Below, in pieces: positions 17,651-25,433 of a DNA stretch of 32,726 bases. The translations under genes were made by a program, and so were the position numbers. The notes beneath the pieces are model-generated. The model saw only the letters and a program-made list of their open reading frames with translations. It made no database searches and was not told the origin of the DNA. Source of the stretch: JBDTCS01 sp039923455. Lineage in GTDB: Bacteria; Bacteroidota; Ignavibacteria; Palsa-1295. Every line of letters begins with the position of its first letter. Positions within the stretch are counted from its first letter, which is position 1. Location: NCBI GenBank assembly GCA_039923455.1, contig JBDTCS010000151.1, forward strand, positions 1 through 32,726. The letters run 5' to 3'.

Positions 17651-17685
17651 GGGCTTATCGGAAACGGTAAGCCCTTTTTGTTTTT
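17651..17685 (+). terminator. Intrinsic terminator of the his attenuator
   Basis: A 10-bp stem (gggcttatcg / cggtaagccc, one G-T pair) is closed by a GAAA tetraloop and followed by TTTTTGTTTTT, then hisG 19 bp on. Possible competing pairs: CTTACC (17593-17598) with GGTAAG (17666-17671) would break the terminator. AGAATT/AATTCT (17625-17630/17636-17641) with TGATG/CATCA (17614-17618/17646-17650) could form a hairpin directly before it. Which serves as antiterminator was not resolved. Confidence 0.88.
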
Positions 17686-17704
17686 AAAGCTTCAAATAAG
17701 CTCC

Positions 17705-18559
17705 ATGAAATTAACAATTGCGATCCAACGATCGGGCCGACTGGCCGAGGAATCCTTGCGTCTGCTCAAAGAGAGCGGCATCGGAATAAGCAACGGACTC
17801 AGTAAGCTGAAAAGCGAGGCAACCAACTTCCCTGCTGAGATCTACTATTTGCGAGATGATGATATACCCCAATACGTAGAAGATGGAATTGCCGACGTTG
17901 GGATCGTGGGCGAAAACGTATTCCTTGAAAAGAAGAAGGAAGCTGCATTGGTGTCACGTCTCGGTTTCGGAAAGTGCAGACTCTCTATTGCGGTAGCAAA
18001 AGACAAATTGATAAACGGTGTTCACGACCTCGAGAACATGCGTATAGCGACCTGCTATCCGAACGTGCTTTCCGCATACCTGAAAGCAAACAGCCTCATA
18101 GCAGAGATCCATCAGATCAGTGGTTCGGTAGAGATCGCTCCAAGCATCGGTCTTGCGGATGCAATTTGTGATCTCGTGAGTTCGGGAAGTACGTTGTTCA
18201 CGAATGGACTAAAGGAAGTGGAAGTCATTTTACATTCCGAGGCCGTGCTCATCAAAAATACTACGCTCAGCCAGGGAAAGGAAGAGATTCTACAAAAGCT
18301 ACTCCTGCGATTTAACGCTGTTCAAAGGGCAAAGGACAATAAATATATTCTACTCAATGCACCGAATGATCGATTGGAAATGATTTGCAACCTTCTACCT
18401 GGAATGAAAAGTCCTACCGTCGTGCCATTGGCAGAATCTGGATGGAGTTCTGTACACTCCGTAATAAATGAAAATGATTTTTGGCAAATGATAGAACAAC
18501 TAAAGAACCTTGGCGCGCAAGGTATTCTGGTTGTCGCAATTGAAAAAATGATCCTATGA
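17705..18559 (+). CDS. hisG: ATP phosphoribosyltransferase, long form
   Basis: 284 aa. First step of histidine synthesis: ATP + PRPP to phosphoribosyl-ATP. The N-terminus (MKLTIAIQRSGRLAEESLRLL) and the PRPP-binding region around residues 150-175 (EIAPSIGLADAICDLVSSGSTL) match HisG. The C-terminal ~80 residues form the ACT-like regulatory domain of the long, hexameric, histidine-inhibited form, so no HisZ partner is needed. I start at the ATG at 17705; an upstream TTG at 17678 falls inside the terminator T-run and is rejected. It is first in the his operon behind the attenuator, and its TGA overlaps the ATG of hisD. Confidence 0.97.
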   Translation: MKLTIAIQRSGRLAEESLRLLKESGIGISNGLSKLKSEATNFPAEIYYLRDDDIPQYVEDGIADVGIVGENVFLEKKKEAALVSRLGFGKCRLSIAVAKDKLINGVHDLENMRIATCYPNVLSAYLKANSLIAEIHQISGSVEIAPSIGLADAICDLVSSGSTLFTNGLKEVEVILHSEAVLIKNTTLSQGKEEILQKLLLRFNAVQRAKDNKYILLNAPNDRLEMICNLLPGMKSPTVVPLAESGWSSVHSVINENDFWQMIEQLKNLGAQGILVVAIEKMIL

Positions 18560-19836
18560 TGCAACGCTATCGATATCCCCAAAAAAACGATTGGGAAAAG
18601 CTTGTGAGACGACCCATCCCCGAGCATGTGGCAATCAAGGACGAAGTTGCTCAAATACTTCTTGATATTAAAGTGATCGGCACTGAGGCCGTAAGAAGAT
18701 ATGCGAAACAATTTGACCGTGTTGCATTAGAACACTTTGAAATTGAGCGAGGGGCTCTGGCGCAGCTTGCTTCACAAGTGGGACTACCCTTGCAGCAGGC
18801 AATTCGAACAGCAAGCGCAAATATTTCGGCATTTCATGAGGCACAAGTCCGTCCGGCCACATTCATAGAGACTTTGCCTGGCGTGCTCTGTTCGAGAAAG
18901 GGCATCCCAATAGAGCGCGTTGGAATCTATATTCCCGGTGGGACGGCTCCCTTGTTTTCCACGGTACTCATGCTAGGCATCCCCGCGAAGATTGCGGGTT
19001 GCAAGGAAATTGTTCTTTGTACACCACCGAACGATGAGGGTCTGATCCATCCTGCGATAGCATTCGCTGCACAGTTGGTTGGAATTGAACGAGTATTTGC
19101 AATCGGTGGGGTGCAAGCGATCGGAGCGATGGCATACGGAACACATGAAATACCAAGAGTAAATAAAATCTTTGGTCCAGGAAATCAGTATGTAACGGCC
19201 GCAAAGCAATTAGTATCTGCCGAAGGTATTGCGATTGATCTACCCGCAGGTCCTTCGGAGTTAGCGGTTCTTGCAGATGAGAGTTGCAATCCAACTTTTG
19301 TCGCGGCGGACCTTCTTTCGCAAGCAGAACATGGTGTCGACAGTCAGGTAATTCTTCTTAGTGACAGCGAAAGGGTCATTGAGGAAATAGAGAAGGCGTT
19401 AGAATACCAACTCGCAACACTGCCTCGTCGTGAGATCGCATTGCAAGCGTTATCGAACAGCCGTGCCTTCCTTGTTTCGGATTTGGATCAAGGAATGTCG
19501 CTTCTCAATGCGTACGCGCCCGAACATCTCATCATCGCCTGTCGAGATGATGAGGCGCTGGCAGCAAAAGTAGTGAATGCAGGCTCGGTCTTTCTTGGCA
19601 ACTATTCTCCTGAATCAGCTGGTGACTATGCATCAGGTACAAATCACACTCTGCCGACAAATGGCTTTGCCAAATCCTATAGTGGAGTCTCCGTCGATAG
19701 TTTTCTGAAATATGTGACCTTTCAAAAGATCACAAAAAGCGGCCTCAGCAGCATTGCAGAAGCGATTACATCTATGGCAGAGGCTGAGGGTCTTGAAGCC
19801 CACGGGAATGCTGTGCGTATAAGATTTTCAGAATGA
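18556..19836 (+). CDS. hisD: Histidinol dehydrogenase
   Basis: 426 aa, full length for the family. It catalyses the last two NAD-dependent oxidations, L-histidinol to L-histidine. The zinc ligands are in place: Q256 and H259 (LLSQAEHGVDSQ), D357 (SAGDYASG) and H416 (LEAHGNAV). Catalytic E323-H324 (YAPEHL) and the NAD region (GVQAIGAMAYG, FGPGNQYV, DLPAGPSE) are also present. ATG at 18556 gives a 4-bp overlap with hisG; a second ATG follows directly. Cytoplasmic homodimer. Confidence 0.98.
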   Translation: MMQRYRYPQKNDWEKLVRRPIPEHVAIKDEVAQILLDIKVIGTEAVRRYAKQFDRVALEHFEIERGALAQLASQVGLPLQQAIRTASANISAFHEAQVRPATFIETLPGVLCSRKGIPIERVGIYIPGGTAPLFSTVLMLGIPAKIAGCKEIVLCTPPNDEGLIHPAIAFAAQLVGIERVFAIGGVQAIGAMAYGTHEIPRVNKIFGPGNQYVTAAKQLVSAEGIAIDLPAGPSELAVLADESCNPTFVAADLLSQAEHGVDSQVILLSDSERVIEEIEKALEYQLATLPRREIALQALSNSRAFLVSDLDQGMSLLNAYAPEHLIIACRDDEALAAKVVNAGSVFLGNYSPESAGDYASGTNHTLPTNGFAKSYSGVSVDSFLKYVTFQKITKSGLSSIAEAITSMAEAEGLEAHGNAVRIRFSE

Positions 19837-19839
19837 ACT

Positions 19840-20907
19840 ATGCAAATTGACATCGCAACACTCGTTAGGGAAAATATTAAAGCGTTACTCCCATATTCGT
19901 CCGCACGCGCAGAATTCACTGGAACGGATGGGATCTTCTTGAACGCGAACGAGAATAGCTTTGGCTCGCCGCTCACCAAACCATATATCTCCAAACCATA
20001 CAATAGATACCCAGACCCATCGCAAACGGAGTTGAAAAAGAAGATAGGAGTCTTGAACCGCATTGACTCCGAACGAATCTTCTTGGGAAATGGCAGCGAC
20101 GAGGCAATCGATCTCATATTCAGATGCTTCTGCGAACCCAGTAGAGATAACGTCATCATCTGTCCACCGACCTATGCGATGTATGAAGTCTCCGCAACGA
20201 TTAACGCTGTCGAAGTAAAGCGATTTCCGCAAACTGCAGAGTTTCAGTTGGATGTCGAAGGCATATTGCAGGGGTACGATCGATATACGAAAGCAATATT
20301 CGTCTGTTCGCCCAATAATCCAACTGGAAATACTGTAGTGAGGAAGGATTTACTCAGGCTCATCAAACACTTCCCCGGCATTGTCGTCATCGACGAAGCA
20401 TATATTCAATATTCAACAGAGCCTTCCATGATTGATGAACTTAGGGAGCACAACAACATCATCGTTTTACAGACGCTATCGAAAGCGTGGGGACTGGCCG
20501 GACTCCGCGTCGGCATGGCCTTCGCACACGAAGAGATCATTCGCCAGATGAGCAAAGTAAAACCTCCCTACAATATCAACGCTGTCGCACAGGACATTGC
20601 GCTCGCTGCTCTTGAGAATTCACATTTAATCGATGAATGGATTGCTTACACCATTCAAGAACGCAATAGGATGAAGAGCCAACTAGAAACATTTTCTCTC
20701 GTGGAGCGAGTGTATTCAAGCGATGCAAATTTCCTGCTGGTAAGAGTGCAGAACGCCAAACGTATTTACAAGTATCTTCTTGATCATAAGATCATTGTAC
20801 GGGATAGAAGCAATTTGACTCTGTGTGATGGCTGTCTTAGAATTACAATTGGGACCCAATCGGAAAACGATAGCCTCATCAGAGCATTATGGGGGTACAA
20901 CGCATGA
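19840..20907 (+). CDS. hisC: Histidinol-phosphate aminotransferase
   Basis: 355 aa, a class I/II PLP aminotransferase. It converts imidazole-acetol phosphate plus glutamate to histidinol phosphate. PLP lysine K215 lies in LSKAWGLAGLRVG. NPNNPTG-type substrate loop (SPNNPTGN), DEAY and the N-terminal NANEN box are all present. It starts 3 bp after the hisD stop and ends in a 4-bp overlap with the preferred hisB start. Confidence 0.97.
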   Translation: MQIDIATLVRENIKALLPYSSARAEFTGTDGIFLNANENSFGSPLTKPYISKPYNRYPDPSQTELKKKIGVLNRIDSERIFLGNGSDEAIDLIFRCFCEPSRDNVIICPPTYAMYEVSATINAVEVKRFPQTAEFQLDVEGILQGYDRYTKAIFVCSPNNPTGNTVVRKDLLRLIKHFPGIVVIDEAYIQYSTEPSMIDELREHNNIIVLQTLSKAWGLAGLRVGMAFAHEEIIRQMSKVKPPYNINAVAQDIALAALENSHLIDEWIAYTIQERNRMKSQLETFSLVERVYSSDANFLLVRVQNAKRIYKYLLDHKIIVRDRSNLTLCDGCLRITIGTQSENDSLIRALWGYNA

Positions 20908-22013
20908 AAAAGCTTTTGTTCATCGATCGTGACGGAACGCTCATCGTCGAACCGCAAGACACCTTTCAGGTTGATTCGCTCGACAGATTGCGCTTTTTGC
21001 CCGGAGTCATCACCTGGCTCGGAAAGATCAGTAGAGAGCTGGAATACGATCTTGTGATGGTTACCAATCAGGACGGCGTCGGAACCAAGTCCTTTCCCGA
21101 GAAGGATTTCTGGAAGGTGCAAGACTTCATGATGAATGTGCTTGAGGGAGAGGGAATACGGTTCACTGAAATATGTATCGATCGCTCATTCGAACACGAA
21201 CAGCTACCCACGCGCAAGCCAGGAACAGGAATGCTCACCCAATATTTCGGGACAGAGTATGACCTTCCACACTCTTATGTAATCGGAGACCGCATGACAG
21301 ACATCATGCTTGCGCGGAATTTAGGATCGCAAGCAATACTGTTCGCAGATTCCAAAGATCGCGTCGAGGATGCAGATATAGCAACCCTCATCACAAAAAG
21401 CTGGGAAAGCATCTATACATTCCTAAAACTCCCTCCCCGCAAGGCTACGCAGATAAGAACCACGAATGAGACACAGATCGAGGTGACAATCAATCTCGAT
21501 GGCACCGGGCAAGCGAACATTCAGACCGGACTTGGATTCTTTGATCACATGCTGGAGCAATTAGCCAAGCACTCGCACGTAGATATTTCCGTGAAGGTGC
21601 GCGGAGACCTCTATATCGACGAGCACCATACCATCGAAGATACTGCTATCACCCTCGGAGAAGCATTCGCATCAGCACTTCACACAAAGCATGGCATCGA
21701 GCGATATGGTTTCTGCCTTCCGATGGATGATGCACTTGCACAGGTTGCGCTCGATTTTGGTGGACGTAACTGGATTGTTTGGGATGCCACGTTCAAACGA
21801 GAGAAGATTGGCGAAATGCCGACGGAAATGTTCTTTCATTTTTTCAAATCGTTTTCTGATGCCGCCAAATGCAATCTTCATATCAAGGCGGATGGTGAAA
21901 ATGAGCATCACAAGATAGAAGCAATTTTCAAAGCGTTTGCAAAATCAATACGCAACGCAGTAAAGCGAAACCCTGAAAGCAACCAAGTGCCCACTACAAA
22001 AGGAGTACTATGA
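20904..22013 (+). CDS. hisB: Bifunctional histidinol-phosphatase / imidazoleglycerol-phosphate dehydratase
   Basis: 369 aa from ATG 20904, chosen because it makes an ATGA overlap with hisC; ATG 20889 would add five residues. The N-terminal HAD phosphatase (about 1-165) shows D8 and D10 in FIDRDGTL. It also has a lysine/GD motif further on (RKPG; VIGDRMTD). The C-terminal IGP dehydratase (about 175-369) shows FFDHMLEQLAKHS, DEHHTIEDTA and the matching second half with FFHFFKSFS. It catalyses two non-consecutive steps. The NB fusion is typical of enterobacteria-like his operons and is also known in some Bacteroidota and Campylobacter. The 3' end overlaps hisH by 4 bp. Confidence 0.97.
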   Translation: MKKLLFIDRDGTLIVEPQDTFQVDSLDRLRFLPGVITWLGKISRELEYDLVMVTNQDGVGTKSFPEKDFWKVQDFMMNVLEGEGIRFTEICIDRSFEHEQLPTRKPGTGMLTQYFGTEYDLPHSYVIGDRMTDIMLARNLGSQAILFADSKDRVEDADIATLITKSWESIYTFLKLPPRKATQIRTTNETQIEVTINLDGTGQANIQTGLGFFDHMLEQLAKHSHVDISVKVRGDLYIDEHHTIEDTAITLGEAFASALHTKHGIERYGFCLPMDDALAQVALDFGGRNWIVWDATFKREKIGEMPTEMFFHFFKSFSDAAKCNLHIKADGENEHHKIEAIFKAFAKSIRNAVKRNPESNQVPTTKGVL

Positions 22014-22603
22014 AAGTAGTAATCGTGAAATACAATGCAGGGAATACGCGATCCGTACATTTTGCGCTCGAACGCTTGGGCATTAGCGCTGAAGTGAGTG
22101 ATAGTCCCGAACTCATCCGAAGCGCAGACAAAGTGATTTTACCCGGCGTCGGTCAGGCCGCATCAGCAATGGCGTATTTAAAACAGAATGCGTTGAATGA
22201 GACCATCAAACACTTGACACAACCGGTGCTCGGGATCTGCCTTGGTATGCAGCTACTATGCAAACACTCGGAAGAGGGAGACACCGAGTGTCTTGGCATC
22301 TTCGATCAGGACGTGATAAAACTCGATTCGAGCAACACTCCTGGTATGAAAGTACCGCATGTCGGCTGGAATACACTGGATAGCTTGCACGGGACCTTGT
22401 TCGACGGCATCTCTGAAGGCTCTTTTATGTATTTCGTCCACAGCTACTATGTTGGAATTTCAGAGCATACAATTTCCCGAACGGACTATACGACTACGTT
22501 CAGTTCAGCGATCCATCGGAATAATTTCTTCGGTGTGCAGTTTCATCCTGAGAAATCGCTGAGAGTTGGAGAGCAGCTTCTTAAAAATTTTCTTGCCTTA
22601 TGA
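22010..22603 (+). CDS. hisH: Imidazole glycerol phosphate synthase, glutamine amidotransferase subunit
   Basis: 197 aa class I amidotransferase. It releases ammonia from glutamine and passes it through HisF. The catalytic triad is visible: C77 (GICLGMQLL), H179 and E181 (VQFHPEKS). The oxyanion loop PGVGQA is present. It overlaps hisB and hisA by 4 bp at each end, as expected for proteins made in fixed ratio. hisF is two genes downstream. Confidence 0.97.
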   Translation: MKVVIVKYNAGNTRSVHFALERLGISAEVSDSPELIRSADKVILPGVGQAASAMAYLKQNALNETIKHLTQPVLGICLGMQLLCKHSEEGDTECLGIFDQDVIKLDSSNTPGMKVPHVGWNTLDSLHGTLFDGISEGSFMYFVHSYYVGISEHTISRTDYTTTFSSAIHRNNFFGVQFHPEKSLRVGEQLLKNFLAL

Positions 22604-23322
22604 TTGAAATAATACCGGCTCTGGATCTGATTGGGGGAGAATGCGTACGCCTTAGACAGGGAGACTACGCACAGAAGACCGTATACTCCCATAACCCACT
22701 TGATGTTGCAAAGTCCTTTCAGGACAGCGGCATCAGGAGACTCCATCTCGTCGATCTAGATGGGGCAAGGACTGGGCAGATACAAAACCTTGCTGTGTTG
22801 GAATCCATCGCTTCCAATACCGCTCTAAGGATCGACTATGGCGGAGGCATCAACACAGACGCTGCAATCGAATCGGTATTTAGCGCTGGAGCCGAGATCG
22901 CTACGGTCGGAAGCATCGCCATCCAAATTCCAGAACTGTTCATAGCATGGATAAAAAAGTATGGAGCCGATCGAATACTCCTTGGCGCCGATGTAAAGAA
23001 TGAGCGATTAGCGATTCACGGATGGAAGGAAATTACTTCACTCTATATATTCGACTACTTAAAACAGTTTGTTGATTCGGGACTAAAGCAATTCTTCTGC
23101 ACGGATGTCGCGAAGGATGGTTTGCTGGAGGGTCCATCCGTCGATCTTTATCAGCGGCTCATTTCTGCATTTCCCAAAATGGAGATCATAGCGAGTGGTG
23201 GAGTGATGAGCATTGAAGATATAAATACACTCGATTCCACGGGCTGTGCGGGTGTAATTATTGGAAAAGCGCTCTACGAAGGAAGAATCTCACTCGATCA
23301 GCTAAAATCGTACCTACCATAA
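22600..23322 (+). CDS. hisA: ProFAR isomerase (phosphoribosylformimino-AICAR ribotide isomerase)
   Basis: 240 aa (beta-alpha)8 barrel. It performs the Amadori isomerisation of ProFAR to PRFAR. Catalytic aspartate D9 (IIPALDL) and the equivalent C-terminal acid in FFCTDVAKDG are present, with phosphate loops YGGGI and ASGGV. The usual AIDL is ALDL here. It starts inside the hisH stop (ATGA) and ends one base before hisF. Confidence 0.97.
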   Translation: MIEIIPALDLIGGECVRLRQGDYAQKTVYSHNPLDVAKSFQDSGIRRLHLVDLDGARTGQIQNLAVLESIASNTALRIDYGGGINTDAAIESVFSAGAEIATVGSIAIQIPELFIAWIKKYGADRILLGADVKNERLAIHGWKEITSLYIFDYLKQFVDSGLKQFFCTDVAKDGLLEGPSVDLYQRLISAFPKMEIIASGGVMSIEDINTLDSTGCAGVIIGKALYEGRISLDQLKSYLP

Positions 23323-23323
23323 T

Positions 23324-24079
23324 ATGATCGCGAAAAGAATTATACCCTGCCTCGATATCCGGGATGGCAGAACTGTCAAAGGTATAGAGTTCATTAACAT
23401 CAGAGATGCCGGTGATCCGGTCGAGCTCGCAATCCGTTATATGGAGGAAGGAGCAGACGAATTGGTGTTTCTCGATATCACTGCAACCCAAGAGAAACGA
23501 AAGGCCCTAAGCACGCTAGTAATACAAATCGCAAAACACATTAGCATTCCTTTTACTGTTGGTGGAGGAATTCGCACGATCGAAGATGCGGCCATCCTTG
23601 TAAATGCAGGAGCCGATAAAATCGCAGTGAATACTGCTGCTGTGACAGAACCTCATCTGATCGAGCAAATCGCTCATCGGTTCGGCGGTCAATGCCTCGT
23701 CGTTGCGATCGACACTCGCCTCGAGGACGGCACGTGGTATGTCTATCTCAATGGAGGACGAGTCGCAACGAACGTGACTGCTATTGACTGGGCAATCGAA
23801 GCAGCACAACGTGGTGCGGGAGAGATCCTCTTGACATCGATCAATCATGATGGCAGGAAGGAAGGATTCGCACTCGACATCACCAGAGCAGTCGCTAATG
23901 CCGTCAAAATTCCGGTGACCGCTTCAGGGGGAGCGGGGACGCTAAGTCATTTCTCCGATGTGTTCACTGAGGGAAAGGCCGATGCGGCCTTAGCAGCGCG
24001 TCTTTTCCACTTCGGTGAAATGAATATCCAAACTCTGAAAGCCTATTTGCAATCACAACATATACCCGTAAGAATATGA
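23324..24079 (+). CDS. hisF: Imidazole glycerol phosphate synthase, cyclase subunit
   Basis: 251 aa (beta-alpha)8 barrel. It closes the imidazole ring from PRFAR and ammonia, yielding IGP and AICAR. Catalytic D11 (IPCLDIRDG) and D130 (VVAIDTRLEDG) are both present. The phosphate-binding loops VGGGIRT and ASGGAG are also seen. HisA and HisF are sister half-barrel proteins, and their genes lie side by side. It overlaps hisIE by 4 bp. Confidence 0.98.
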   Translation: MIAKRIIPCLDIRDGRTVKGIEFINIRDAGDPVELAIRYMEEGADELVFLDITATQEKRKALSTLVIQIAKHISIPFTVGGGIRTIEDAAILVNAGADKIAVNTAAVTEPHLIEQIAHRFGGQCLVVAIDTRLEDGTWYVYLNGGRVATNVTAIDWAIEAAQRGAGEILLTSINHDGRKEGFALDITRAVANAVKIPVTASGGAGTLSHFSDVFTEGKADAALAARLFHFGEMNIQTLKAYLQSQHIPVRI

Positions 24080-24690
24080 AGCCTGAATTGAAACCTAATT
24101 TTATGAAGTCATCTGATCATTTGATTCCGGCAATCATTCAGGATGCAAGCACCAAGAATGTGCTTATGCTGGGGTACATGAATGAAGAAGCCTACGAACA
24201 AACGGTTGCACAAAAACGAGTGACCTTCTACAGCCGTTCGAAAAGACGTTTATGGACCAAAGGTGAAACGAGCGGGAGTTTCCTCGATGTCGTCTCCGTC
24301 AAGGTGGATTGCGATGTCGATGCAATTCTTATCAATGCCAATCCACATGGGCCGGTGTGCCATACCGGCTCCGATACGTGTTTTAATGAGGAGAACACTT
24401 CCGACAACTTTCTCGATACTCTTGAACAGATTATTGCTTTTCGGAAGCGTACACCGAAGGAAGGTTCGTATACAACTTCCCTTTTCAATATGGGAATTAA
24501 CAAGATCGCTCAAAAGGTCGGAGAAGAGGCCGTTGAGCTCATCATCGAAGCAAAAGATACCAACAACGAATTATTCCTTGGTGAAGCAGCAGACCTACTC
24601 TTCCATTTTCTCATCCTCTTGCAAACAAAAGGCAACGGTCTTCAGGATGTATTGGCGGTTTTGAAAAGGAGACACGAAAATCAGCAATAG
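24076..24690 (+). CDS. hisIE: Bifunctional phosphoribosyl-AMP cyclohydrolase / phosphoribosyl-ATP pyrophosphatase
   Basis: 204 aa. The N-terminal PRA-CH domain (about 15-110) has MLGYMNEEA, TFYSRSK, LWTKGETSG and the metal-binding VDCDxDA and HTGSDTCF. The C-terminal PRA-PH domain (about 112-200) has the acidic KVGEEAVELIIEAK and LGEAADLLFH helices. It performs steps two and three of the pathway. The start overlaps hisF; a second ATG at 24103 is possible. This last gene completes hisGDCBHAF(IE). Confidence 0.97.
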   Translation: MKPELKPNFMKSSDHLIPAIIQDASTKNVLMLGYMNEEAYEQTVAQKRVTFYSRSKRRLWTKGETSGSFLDVVSVKVDCDVDAILINANPHGPVCHTGSDTCFNEENTSDNFLDTLEQIIAFRKRTPKEGSYTTSLFNMGINKIAQKVGEEAVELIIEAKDTNNELFLGEAADLLFHFLILLQTKGNGLQDVLAVLKRRHENQQ

Positions 24691-24800
24691 TATTTTCCTT
24701 GGATTACGCCCACCTTGCGGTTCAGTAGCGTTATTCTACTCTATTGCGGTTTCGCAATATTGTCGCTAAAGGTCCACAAATGACGAAGGCTGGTAAACTA

Positions 24801-24833
24801 AAAATCTGCCGAACCCCTTGCAGATTCGGCAGA
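24801..24833 (-). terminator. Intrinsic terminator of the tRNA-Ser transcript
   Basis: A perfect 9-bp stem (tctgccgaa / ttcggcaga) with an 11-nt loop ends 18 bp beyond the tRNA 3' end. Read on the minus strand it is followed by TTTTAGTTT, the expected U-rich tail. The plus strand has an A-run instead, so it serves the tRNA rather than the his operon. A smaller hairpin (24743-24758, attgcg/cgcaat) follows hisIE without a T-run. Confidence 0.75.
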
Positions 24834-24851
24834 AAAATAGTTTTGACTTAG

Positions 24852-24933
24852 CGGAAGGCCAGAGAGTCGAACTCTGAAGACCTTGCGGTCGGCAGTTTTC
24901 AAGACTGCTGCAATACCATTATGCGAGCCTTCC
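24852..24933 (-). tRNA. tRNA-Ser (anticodon UGA)
   Basis: 82 nt with a perfect 7-bp acceptor stem (GGAAGGC / GCCTTCC) and G as discriminator. It has a D arm containing GG, an anticodon stem GCAGT/ACTGC around loop CTTGAAA (anticodon TGA), a long class II variable arm with a GACC/GGTC stem, and a T arm CAGAG/CTCTG with loop TTCGACT. CCA is not encoded. Reads UCA-type serine codons. Its 3' part is duplicated at 17225-17253. Confidence 0.96.
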
Positions 24934-24956
24934 GTTGCACTGCGTCAGGAGGACTC

Positions 24957-24999
24957 GGGCGTTTGCCCAAGGTCCCCTGTGCAAGGGCAAAACCCGCCC
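24957..24999. other. Strong GC-rich imperfect hairpin between tRNA-Ser and the LuxR-type gene
   Basis: gggcg plus tttgccc (24957-24968) pair with gggcaaa (24985-24991) and cgccc (24995-24999), with a 3-nt bulge and a 16-nt loop. No T-run follows on either strand. It sits where the tRNA promoter or the 5' region of the LuxR-type gene should be. It may be a regulatory RNA structure or a weak terminator. It was compared mentally with SRP RNA and RNase P cores and does not match. Confidence 0.35.
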
Positions 25000-25103
25000 C
25001 ACTCTGAGGATGTTCCGAATATCAGAGGCCAATAACATTTGGTGTATATTTGTAAGGGTTACTTATCGCTTTCGCAGCATGTTCACTCAGTCAATATTCG
25101 GTC

Positions 25104-25388
25104 ATGACAACCATCTATGGTTCCAGAAAAGAAGAGTGGTCCAAAATCATCCTTGATTTCGAGAGGACGCATCCAAACTTCACGCATGAACTCCTTCTTC
25201 GATCTACTCAGCTCTCGCCAATCGAGCTAAAGATCTGCATCTTCGCGAGGATGAATCTTTCGATCAAGGAGATCGCCATTCAACTTGGAATTTCGAACAA
25301 GAGCGTTCAGAATCATCGCACTCGTATACGGAAGAAGTTGGGAGTGGAGCATGTGTCGTCACTTACTTCATACTTGAATGGTATTTAG
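25104..25388 (+). CDS. Orphan LuxR/GerE-type helix-turn-helix protein
   Basis: 94 aa. After about 35 residues of amphipathic N-terminus comes a GerE/LuxR DNA-binding domain (about 36-92): LSPIELKICIFARMNLSIKEIA, then the recognition helix NKSVQNHRTRIRKKLG. In Bacteroidota this domain usually sits at the end of long TPR or sensor proteins; here it stands alone without a receiver or sensor domain. A TATATTTG (-7-like) lies at 25045-25052. It converges with pqqE, 28 bp away. Whether it controls the pqq operon is unknown. Confidence 0.75.
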   Translation: MTTIYGSRKEEWSKIILDFERTHPNFTHELLLRSTQLSPIELKICIFARMNLSIKEIAIQLGISNKSVQNHRTRIRKKLGVEHVSSLTSYLNGI

Positions 25389-25401
25389 CGATAACCAAAG
25401 A

Positions 25402-25433
25402 TTCGAGAAGGATGGACTAAGTTCTCGGATTTT
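25402..25433 (+). terminator. Intrinsic terminator of the LuxR-type gene, overlapping the pqqE 3' end
   Basis: Stem ttcgagaa / ttctcgga (8 bp, one G-T pair) with a 12-nt loop, followed by TTTT on the plus strand, 14 bp after the stop of the LuxR-type gene. Its right arm lies in the last codons of pqqE on the other strand. Confidence 0.45.

Noticed and set aside
17678..17704. TTG start for hisG giving a longer protein
   Set aside because: It lies in the terminator T-run, and the extra residues do not match the HisG N-terminus; ATG at 17705 does.
24263..24664. Overlapping 133-codon frame inside hisIE
   Set aside because: Low-complexity composition in an alternate frame of a clear hisIE gene.
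24934..25020. SRP RNA or RNase P RNA
   Set aside because: The conserved SRP core (GGAAG...GCAGC) and RNase P core motifs are absent.
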